From: Ichthyophis bannanicus
Taxonomy: Eukaryota; Chordata; Amphibia; Gymnophiona; Ichthyophiidae
Assembly (NCBI GenBank): GCA_033557465.1
Contig: CM066043.1
Location: forward strand, 115,054,778 to 115,118,777
Length of the DNA stretch: 64,000 nt
Direction: 5' to 3'
A program made the position numbers and the translations under genes. The notes under the pieces are model-generated. The model had not been told where the DNA came from. It saw only the letters and a program-made list of their open reading frames with translations, and made no database searches. Shown here in pieces: positions 56,351 to 64,000 of the stretch. Every line of letters begins with the position of its first letter. The stretch's first letter is position 1.

Positions 56351-58005
56351 TTGCCTGACCTTTTTTCTTCAGGAATGGGGACGGATCACTTCAGACTCCT
56401 GGGTACTACAGGTCATCAGAGAGGGATACCGCATACGTTTTGTTGCTTTACCCTGCCAGCGCAGCCAACTGATCAGCAACACCCCCCCCCCCCCCCCCCA
56501 CCTGCAACTACCAATGGCCACAGAGCTGATACACCTGCTAAACACACACATGCGATAGAGGAGGCACCTCCTTCGGAGAGAAACTGGATTTTACTCAAGA
56601 TATTTCCTCATTCCCAAGAAGATGGGCAGATTCTGCCCCATCTTGGACCTCCGCAATCTGAACAGCTTCATCATCAGAGAGAAGTTCAGAATGTACTCAC
56701 TCAGCTCCATCCTCCCTCTGATTCAGACCAGCGACTGGATGGTGTCCCTCGATCTGCAAGAAGCCTACACGCACATTCGTATCCACAAAGCACACAGGCA
56801 GTACCTCCGCTTCCAAGTGCTGGGACAGCACTACCAGTACCGAGTCCTTCCCTTCGGCCTATCGCCCGCTCCACGGGTCTTTACAAAGTGCGTAGCCATT
56901 GCAGCAGCGCACCTCCGCAAGCAAAACGTCTCCATATTCCCTTATCTGGACGATTGGTTCCTCACTGCCCCCTCAACTCCAGAGCTGCTGGAATCCATAC
57001 CGAAAACCACAACCCTGGTTTCCTCCTTGGGCTTTGTCATCAACTTCGCCAAGTCAAACCTCACACCGTCACAGAGGCTCGAATTCATAGGGACAGTGAT
57101 CGATACATGACATTTGAAAGCCTACCTTCCAAACCGCAGGCTGCTCACAATCACTTCCCTGGCATCCAGCTCCACCGCAACAGTGACTGCCTCGGCCAGG
57201 TCCATACTACGCCTTCTGGATCACATGGCTGCCATAACATCTGTTCTCCCTGTGGCGAGGCTGCAGATGCACCCTCTCCAGTGGCACCTGAGCACCCACT
57301 GGAACCAGCACTCTCAACCCCTCTCCACCCGTATTCTGATGACTCCGAGAATCAAGTCACAACTACGCTGGTGGACAGTCTCAACAAATCTCTCCGTGGG
57401 CAAGGACATCCACACCCACGAACACCAAATTATTCTCACCACGGATGCATCCAACACAGGTTGGGGCGCACACCTCCTGCAATTCAGCACCCAGGGAGCA
57501 TGGTCCCCGCACGAGAGACGTTTTCACATCAACCTCCTCGAGCTGAGGGCCATCAGGTATGCTCTCCGAGCTTTCCTGCAACACCTACACAGCAAGTCCA
57601 TCCTCATCCAGACGGACAACCAGGTGGCCATGTTCTACGTCAACAAGCAGGGAGGGACAAGATCTCAAGCCCTATGCAAGGAGGCACTGAAGATATGGTC
57701 ACTGGCTTTGGAAAACGGGTGCAAGCTATGGGCCTCCTATCTCCCGGGAGATCTAAACTCCCTTGCGGACAAGCTGAGCAGACAGTTGCTACTGCACGAA
57801 TGGACGCTCCTCCCGGAGGTCTCCGACCACCTCTTCCGCCACTGGGGTACTCCGAGCCTCGACCTATTTGCCACCGAACAGAATGCCAAGTGCCGCCTGT
57901 TCTGCTCGAGACACCCATCAACCAAGAGGTTGGCAGCGAATGCATTCGATGTGTGTTGGGGGGGTGGTCACTGGTGTATGCCTTCCCGCCAACCCCCCTG
58001 ATCAC
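56351..58005 (+). pseudogene. DIRS1 reverse transcriptase and RNase H, with stop
   Basis: The true frame from about 56600 encodes MGRFCPILDLRNLNSFI, MVSLDLQEAYTHIRIH, LPFGLSPAPRVFTKC and IFPYLDDWFLTAP; YLDD (56943-56954) is intact. It ends at a TGA (57108-57110) inside the RT connection (LEFIGTVIDT then stop), resumes at 57114 and gives RNase H: TTDASNTGWGAHL, HINLLELRAI, LIQTDNQVAM and LNSLADKLSR. An 18-base poly-C (56482-56499) lies upstream and probably shifts the frame. A 677-codon frame that overlaps this region is mostly the wrong register. RT would copy the RNA template; this copy cannot make a full protein. Confidence 0.85.
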
Positions 58006-58019
58006 GGCAACACTGCAAC

Positions 58020-59268
58020 GTATCGTGGAGGACAAAGCCCATGCCATCCTAGTGGTCCCTCATTGGCCACGGCAGATGTGGTTTGCCCTCCTGCTATGCC
58101 TGGCACACGGGGCCCCCATTCGCCTGCCCCTCAGACCGGACCTCCTAATTCCAGAACGAGGGCAACATGAGACACCCCAACCTCAAAGCCCTCGCTCTCA
58201 CTGCCTGGAGACTGAACGGTTGAACCTCTCTGCCCTCCAGCTACCCACTGAGGTGCAGGACGTAGTCCTGGCAGCCAGGAGACCCTCTACTAGAAAGTCT
58301 TATGGCCTCAAATGGAAGAGGTTCAGCATCTGGTGTGCGGCCTGTAGCCTGGATCCAACCACGTGTCCACTACCTTTGTCCTGAAATAGCTTAGCTCTCT
58401 ATCTAACCTTGGCCTGAAGACCCAGTCCATCCGGGTCCACCTCTCTGCGATGGAGCCATCTCTATCGCGGCACTGCCCCTGACAACCCGCTTCATGAAAG
58501 GGCTGGAAAACCTAAAACCCCCAGTCAGGCCCCCCAGTACCACCATGGGACCTCAACACTGTCCTCCAGCGCTTAACGCAGAAACCCTTCAAACCGCTGC
58601 AGTCTGTGGACATGAAATTCATTTCCTGGAAAATGCTTTTCTTGATAACCATCACTTCCGCCAGGAGAATCAGCGAAATACAAGCGCTAGTGTCGCACTC
58701 TCCTTATACGCAGCTGCACCACGACCACGCATCCCTGAGGACCAACCCCAGATTCATGCCCAAGGTACCATCTTCTTTCCACATCAATCAGTCCATCGAG
58801 CTACCCTCACGCGTCGGACGAGGAGCGGCGTTTGCACACCCTGGACTGTCTCTGAGCCCTCAGGATCTATATCTTCACAGGACATAGCCCATACGGCAGG
58901 GCGAGCAATTGTTCATGTCCTTCGACCCAAACAGGCCCGGGAGGCCTGTCACAAAAAGGACTCTTTCCCACTGGGTGACCGCCTGCGTCTCCTATTGCCT
59001 CGACCCAACCGGCACCCAGATACATCCAAGAGTGGGCCCTCATCGGCTCAGAGCGCTGGCTATTTCAATAGCCAACCTACGCTCCGTCCCACTTGTCGAT
59101 GTCTGCAAAGCGGCCACATGGTCCTCTCCACACACATTCCAAAGATACTATTGCCTCGACCTCAGGTTTCAAGAGGACTGCACCCTGGGCACAGCCGTCC
59201 TCTCCACAGCAACAGAGGGAATCCAGGCCACCACCAGTGACTCTCTTGAGGGATGGTCCAGTTCGTAA
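58020..59268 (+). pseudogene. DIRS1 tyrosine recombinase, frameshifted
   Basis: Blocks include HAILVVPHWPRQMWFALLLC (58035-58100), STRKSYGLKWKRFSIWC (58285-58340), SARRISEIQAL (58655-58690, first catalytic Arg), PHRLRALAISIANL (59040-59080, the HxxR motif) and WSSPHTFQRYYCLD (59120-59160, with the candidate nucleophile Tyr). So the catalytic R, HxxR and Y are all visible, but in at least three frames with stops between. The recombinase integrates circular element DNA without target duplication, which agrees with the lack of one here. Confidence 0.82.
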
Positions 59269-59618
59269 TTACTAAATGTTACTGAACCCTACCTGGCATT
59301 CCTGCTACACCTTAATGTATTACTGCTGCTGTGTTACTGCTGCTATTAGGTCTATGCTGCTGTTGCTCTGTGATAGCTTCTTACTGCGGCTATCATATCT
59401 ATACTGCTATTATGTTTGCGTACCATTGTTTTTTGACTGCACCATTGTCTTTATCGAATGCACCATTGTTGCTGCTGTTATTGACTGCACTCGTTGCACT
59501 GCTGCACTTTTATTGTTGCACAAGCCCATTCATTAAAACTTCTGCCTTACCTCAAGGTCTTAGGTCTCATAGCTCATTGCTTCACTCCTCCACCCCAGCA
59601 CATATGCAGCTGGGGAGA
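59269..59618. other. DIRS1 3' untranslated region, CTG/TAC-rich
   Basis: After the recombinase comes a pyrimidine-rich stretch with repeated GCTGCTGTT and GCACCATTG motifs and no coding frame, reaching the internal complementary region. Confidence 0.6.
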
Positions 59619-59719
59619 CACCAGGTGTGGCTGACGCAATTCTGCTAGTCCATGGAGAAAGCGGAGTTACTTACCTGTAATGGGGGTTCTCCGTGGACAG
59701 CAGGATAAGTCAGCCACAC
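59619..59719. repeat. DIRS1 internal complementary region
   Basis: 59619-59660 is the complement of the element's left end (53660-53701) with one mismatch over 42 bp. 59660-59719 is the complement of its right end (59917-59976) with very few mismatches. The two parts meet around GGAGAAAGCGGAG. Confidence 0.93.
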
Positions 59720-59802
59720 AATCCCTCCCACCTCCCCTGGAAGAGCTCAGTGACAAGGAACCCGCTCCCTAGCCGGTAAGACTAACTAGGAACACACTGG
59801 CC

Positions 59803-59930
59803 GGACTAGGGGGCGGGCCGGTGAGGTGGGCTACCTGGGCATTCTCAGAAAGGTCACCTTTCTGAGCTCTGGAGAGCACTTCCATACCTATGGCGCCACC
59901 CAGGGGACGTCACCAGGTGTGGCTGACTTA
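59803..59930. repeat. DIRS1 right inverted terminal repeat
   Basis: Complement of 53684-53816; contains GGTGAGGTGGGCTACCTGGG and CCTATGGCGCCACCC. Confidence 0.92.
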
Positions 59931-59976
59931 TCCTGCTGTCCACAGAGAACCCCCATTACAGGTAAGTAACTCCGCT

Positions 59977-60832
59977 GAATGGCAGCAGCCTGTAAGGGTG
60001 TAAACAAGGAATGTGCTAAGGGGCACACCCGTTGGTCATGCCTCTTAGCAGAGCCATCCCTAGCACTAAGCAGACTAGGCACCTGCCTAGGGTGGCAAAA
60101 TTGTAGGGGTGTCAGCACAATGCAATACTAGGAGCAATAGAGCAGTGGCAACTTGCATCTAAAATGCAGTAATGTGAGCTGCTTTACCGTTGCCAATCCT
60201 CCACCTAGCCCCACAGTCCTACTCCAGTACCACATCTCTCTGAATCACATTTCCCCCCACAACAGAAGTCATGTCACGTGTAGCCACCACGCCAGCAGAG
60301 AAAATAGCTGGCACAAGGCTGGATGTGAGGATTTTTGGCCCGCACATGGTGTAGGAGGCAGCAGGCTGATCCAATGGCAACAAGCAGGAGAAAAACAAGA
60401 CAATAGAGCAAAGGAGGGACATCTGCCAGAGTGTGACCAAGCTAGGGATTGGGGATCTTCCTTCCCCCATTGCAGGCTGCAGCAGTTGGAAAGAGCCTCG
60501 GAGACCACAGTGAGACATGGGGTAGAAAAGGGCTGCTGGGTCGGGAGAGCCAGGCCCAAGGGCAAAAAGAGACTGGCAATGAAGGGTTGAGGGGTTCTGC
60601 TGAGATTGGGACATGCAGTGGGAGAAGAGAGAGGGGAATCTTTTTTTTCACACTAATGCTCAAGATTAATTTTCAAAAATTAATGAGAGGCACATGGCTA
60701 AAGGTTCACCTAGGGCATGAAATATTTACTTATTTTGTAGTGTTTATCTCATGTCTTTCCAGTAATAGCGCAAGGAAAGTTACAATCAGGTGTAGTAGGT
60801 CTTTTCCTGTGCCCAGTTGGCTTACAATATAA
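59977..60832. other. no gene; hAT-like left end and LINE tail
   Basis: At 60049 CAGAGCCATCCCTAGCACTA, then GGCACCTGCCTAGGGTGGC starts a hAT-like sequence whose right end is not found. 60740-60832 (GTCTTTCCAGTAATAGCGC to GTTGGCTTACAATAT) resembles an L2/SINE tail, which continues beyond the Harbinger-type insertion. Confidence 0.4.
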
Positions 60833-61984
60833 GGGGCACATTTACTAAAGTGCAGTAGAGAGCTTGGGGTTAATGCACAGAATTTGTGTGCTCGTACCAT
60901 GCCGGAGCCCAGTGGACGTGATAAAGACGAGGGGGCATGTCTGCGGTACACCACTACTGCTGCTCTAGCTGCTACAGTAGCATGGTAATAGCAAATGCAC
61001 GGCCCAACACAGGTGTATGGTCTCCATGCGCGTCGATAAACAGTTTACATTCAGAGCTCTTTACAATAAAATTTTAAAATGGCAAGAAAGGAACGCCAGA
61101 GTTAAAATAAAAGAGAACTATGCAGATAAAGAAATAGATAAGGTAAGTGCTTGGAGAGCCATCAACCGTTGTCTGGGACCAGCCTAATACCGAACACTTG
61201 CCCAAACAAGTGAGTCTTAAGCAATGCTGCAAGTGCAAAACTGGGGCCTTGGATTCACGGTGGAGATTGTGCACCTAGCACCCATACAGAATAGAGTGAT
61301 CGCCGGGAGTGGGCTGAACAGCCAGCACAGCTCGGAGCCCAGGGGTTAAGTACAAGAGGGTGGGGCATGCAAATCAGAAAGCAAACGCACGCAGGAGAGT
61401 ATGTGCTGCGTCTCAAACCGCACATGTGGCAGCTGGAGATGCAGAAGGCCATGCATGGGATCAGGCAGGATATTCACAGTGTCCATCGTGGCAGACAGGG
61501 ATATGGACCCCCCTCGTTCTGAAGCAACAAGGGTGGCTGTTCACCTAGGCTTCAGCAAACACAACACAATACAAGACCTTTGGTGGGAGGAAGGGACTCA
61601 CAGTTCATTCCCCCTCTCTGATCATGGCTTGAGCAGTGCTTTTAGCCATTGGAAGTGAGTTCCTCTGTATTGACAGAAGGGTCTGGAAACCAAGCACACT
61701 TGCTCAGGGCAGCTTGCATATGGAATCTATAGCATCAAACACCACCCCATGGCCCAAAGTATAGAAGACCTATGCCTGTGGTTGGCCAGCTACTAAAGGA
61801 GGGTGCCATGGCCATCCACCATGTCCCCGCCCAGTCTCTGCCTTCACCCTGCCTACTTGTGCATTGCTCAGATAGCATGTTGACATTTGCCATGAGTGCT
61901 CCCTGCTGCCGTGTAGCCCACCCATGTGCCAACCGCATGCAAAGCCCCACTCTACCGACTAGTGCACTTTAGTAATCATACCCC
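60833..61984. mobile_element. second PIF/Harbinger-type element
   Basis: The left end GGGGCACATTTACTAAAGTG and right end complement GGGGTATGATTACTAAAGTG are inverted repeats with a few mismatches. TAA flanks both sides (60830-60832, 61985-61987). An L2-type 3' fragment is nested at about 61040-61240 (TTTACATTCAGAGCTCTTTA). No transposase frame. The terminus is clearly related to that of the element at 18945. Confidence 0.85.
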
Positions 61985-62439
61985 TAAGTTTGAATCCAAG
62001 CATTTTTGGAGGTAAAATAGTGTTTTATGCACAGAAAGACTTTTACAAATTTGCCCAGAATATAGGCAGGGGCGGCTCTATAATGAGGCGAAGTGAGGCG
62101 GCTGCCTCAAGCGGCAAAGTTTTGAGGGCAGCAAATGCCCCCAAAACAGCTGCCTCACTTTGCCTTCAAGTTAAAAAAAAAAGTGCATAAGTTGCTGCCG
62201 CTGCCAAGTCCGCTTCTTGACAGCGGCAAACTCACCACCTCCCTTCTTCTGCAGTCGCGGCTCCCTGCTTCTTAGGGAACCACGGCTGTGCTGGTGAAGC
62301 CGATGCGGAGCCTTCCCATCTCTCGAAGGGCTCCGTGCAGCTGCAGAAGAAGGAGGCACAGGAACTACAGTGGGGGAGGTAGCAGGCAGACATGGGGAGA
62401 GGGGAGGAGGGGGCAGGGAATCTGCAATGGGGCTGACAT

Positions 62440-63220
62440 GGAGGAGGGGGAGAGGCTGACATGGGTGGATGGAAGGAGGAAGGGAGGGAGGGGGGCTTAC
62501 AGGGAGGGGGGAGGCTGACAAGGAGGGAAAGGGGGCTGACATGGATGTATGGTGAGAGGGAGGGGGCTGACATGGATGTATGGTGAGAGGGAGGGGGGTC
62601 TGACATGGATGTATGGACGGAGGGAGGGAGGGCTGACATGGATGGAGAGAGGGGGGCTGATGGATGTATGGAGGGAGGGAGGGCTGACATGGATGGAGGG
62701 AGGGGGCTGATGGATGTATGGAGGGAGGGAGGGGCTGAACATGTATGGATGGATGGAGGGAGGGGGCTGACATGGATGTATGGAGCGAGGGAGGGGGGGC
62801 TGACTTGGATGTATGGACAAAGGGAGGGAGGGCTGACATGGATGAAGAGAGGGGGGCTGACAGATGTATGGAGTGAGGGAGGGGGGGCTGATTTGGATGT
62901 ATGGACGGAGGGAGGGAGGGCTGACATGGATGGAGAGAGGGGGCTGACGGATGTATGGAGGGAGGGAGGGAGGGCTGACTTGGATGTATGGAGCGAGGGA
63001 GGGGGGCTGACTTGGATGTATGGACGGAGGGAGGGAGGGCTGACATGGATGAAGAGAGGGGGGCTGACAGATGTATGGAGTGAGGGAGGGGGGGCTGATT
63101 TGGATGTATGGACGGAGGGAGGGAGGGCTGACATGGATGGAGAGAGGGGGCTGACGGATGTATGGAGGGAGGGAGGGAGGGGGCTGACATATATGGATGT
63201 ATGGATGGAGGGGGGCTGAA
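62440..63220 (+). repeat. GGAGGGAGGG-type minisatellite
   Basis: Units such as GCTGACATGGATGTATGGAG plus GGAGGGAGGG, 32-40 bp, occur about 20 times. There is also a higher-order repeat: 62770-62990 is close to 62990-63185. The long frames on both strands here are repeat translations. Confidence 0.92.
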
Positions 63221-63329
63221 AGGGAACTGACAAGAGTTCCCTCTCATCCAGCAGGAACAACCGGCATTGAACAAATCAGCCTGATTGCTGCAAGTGATCA
63301 GGCTGATTTGTGCAGCGACGGCACTCCGG

Positions 63330-63475
63330 TTATTTTAATTTTAGATTTCGCCGCCTCTGCCCTGCCTCTGCCTTCTCGCCATTTTTTGGGGGGTTTTGCT
63401 GCAAGCATTCTTTAGGAAAAAACTCAACAGGAAGGCAGCGACAGGGCAGAGGTGGCAAAATCTAAAATTAAAACA
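63330..63475. repeat. inverted repeat flanking a short spacer
   Basis: TTTTAATTTTAGATTTCGCC, then CCTCTGCCC (63332-63363) pairs with GGGCAGAGGTGGCAAAATCT, then AAAATTAAAA (63445-63474). Confidence 0.85.
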
Positions 63476-63609
63476 GCCAGAGTGCCCCCACCACCGCCGA
63501 ATGAGAGGTGCAGGTGGAGAGAGTGGGGACAGGAGGAGGACAAGGAGAGACAAAGGTGAGAGATGGAGGACACAAGGGGAGACGGGGAACAAGTACTAGA
63601 CAAAGGGGA

Positions 63610-64000
63610 GAGACAGTGCGGGTTAGGATTATAATGGGCTGATGGGGGGGCTAGCACTGGTAATGGGCTGATGGGGGGGCTAGCACTGGTAATGGGCTGA
63701 TGGGGGGACTAGCTATGGAAATGAGCTAATTAGGGAAGGCTAGGACTGGTAATGGGCTGATGGGGGGGCTAGCACTGGTAATGGGGTTGACGGGGGGCTA
63801 GGACTGGTAATGGGTTGATTAGGGAGGCTAGCACTGGTAATGGGCTGATGGGGGGGGCTAGGACTGGTAATGGGGTTGAGGGGGGGCTAGGACTGGTAAT
63901 GGGGTTGAGGGGGGGCTAGCACTGATAATGGGCAGATCGGGGGGGCTAGGACTGGTAATGGGTTGATTAGGGGAGGCTAGGACTGGTAATGGGCTGATGG
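63610..64000 (+). repeat. G-run minisatellite, same unit family as 24465 and 44596
   Basis: Units GCACTGGTAATGGGCTGATG plus GGGGGGCTA repeat to the window end, 27-31 bp each, with GACTGG/CACTGG variants. Confidence 0.92.

Larger units (their letters stand above)
53660..59976 (+). mobile_element. DIRS1-like tyrosine-recombinase retrotransposon
   Basis: The 6.3-kb element has the diagnostic DIRS1 layout. Inverted terminal repeats: 53684-53816 pairs with 59803-59930, for example CTCTCCAGAGCTCAGAAAGG on the left and CCTTTCTGAGCTCTGGAGAG (rc) on the right. An internal complementary region lies next to the right repeat (59619-59719). Its first part is complementary to the extreme left end (53660-53701) and its second to the extreme right end (59917-59976), as required for rolling-circle template joining. 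Gag, RT/RNase H and tyrosine recombinase follow in order, with frameshifts and a stop. A SINE sits in the 5' region (53886-54170). Confidence 0.93.
62067..64000. mobile_element. hAT-like element, left part, running off the window
   Basis: The left end CAGGGGCGGCTCTATAATGA resembles the complement of the right end at 46458 (CAGGGGCGGCCC). The preceding 8 bases (AATATAGG) would be the target duplication, but the right flank is outside. Inside: a CAGCGGCA- and CTGCAGAAG-type GC-rich section, a minisatellite (62440-63220), an inverted repeat (63330-63475) and a second minisatellite (63610-64000) of the 24465 family. Confidence 0.7.

Noticed and set aside
56351..58384. 677-codon open frame
   Set aside because: Most of it is out of register with the DIRS1 RT and RNase H motifs; only its last part (after about 58000) is the real recombinase-region frame.
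62171..63274. Open frames of 342-367 codons rich in [12 protein letters not shown] repeats, and the matching + strand frame
   Set aside because: Pure translations of a G-rich minisatellite open in several frames and strands; no start context and no non-repeat domain.
1..64000. CRISPR array, bacterial operon or integrated prophage
   Set aside because: No spaced palindromic repeats of CRISPR form and no prokaryotic gene organisation; the tandem arrays have no unique spacers.
1..64000. Endogenous retrovirus or LTR retrotransposon
   Set aside because: No paired long terminal repeats, primer-binding site or retroviral protease/integrase motif seen; the retroelements found are LINEs, Penelope, Ngaro and DIRS types.

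Overview
This looks like vertebrate nuclear DNA from a large, transposon-rich genome. There are no bacterial-style operons, coding sequence is split by GT-AG introns, and almost everything is retrotransposon or DNA transposon. The mix of DIRS1-like and Ngaro-like tyrosine-recombinase elements, Penelope, L1, L2 and CR1-like LINEs, tRNA-derived SINEs, hAT and PIF/Harbinger elements suggests an amphibian, probably a caecilian. That assignment is inference, not proof.

Two host loci are recognisable. The first is an apolipoprotein L family gene on the + strand. Its terminal exon (29309-30105) is intact. A candidate 82-nt exon lies at 12814-12895 with matching phase, and a weaker 5' exon ending in ATG-CAG lies at 1510-1592. 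The second is a decayed MAS-related G-protein-coupled receptor on the - strand (about 41785-42932), with frameshifts and stops. Two short exon-like stretches (32911-32972, 34484-34552) remain unassigned.

Layout: 1-815 L1 3' end. 4005-8425 L2-like LINE on -, broken by a hAT MITE and a SINE. 8427-10670 LINE 3' ends. 11554-11589 a pair of CTCF-like motifs. 13100-23390 a Ngaro-like element on -, split by a CR1-like LINE (13991-16105) and a 3.6-kb Harbinger-type element (18945-22541). About 23600-28720 an L1 on +, split by a hAT element (24022-25906) and a palindromic element (27156-27824). These last two nests fill most of the proposed 16.4-kb ApoL intron. After the ApoL exon come a hAT element (36720-37882), MITEs, the receptor pseudogene, a second hAT element (44304-46458) carrying a SINE, a Penelope fragment, a CR1-like LINE on - (47640 to about 50460), an L2 on - (52065-53500), a DIRS1-like element on + (53660-59976) with diagnostic inverted termini and internal complementary region, a second Harbinger-type element (60833-61984), and the left part of a third hAT-like element (62067 to the window end).

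The most unusual pattern is in the non-autonomous hAT elements. Several carry a long palindrome or inverted repeat plus a G-run-rich minisatellite, and two share the same interior but have different terminal sequences. Several insertions have exact target-site duplications, and the Harbinger insertion can be removed in silico to restore the Ngaro frame. This gives a clear relative order of events. All transposon coding regions examined are broken.
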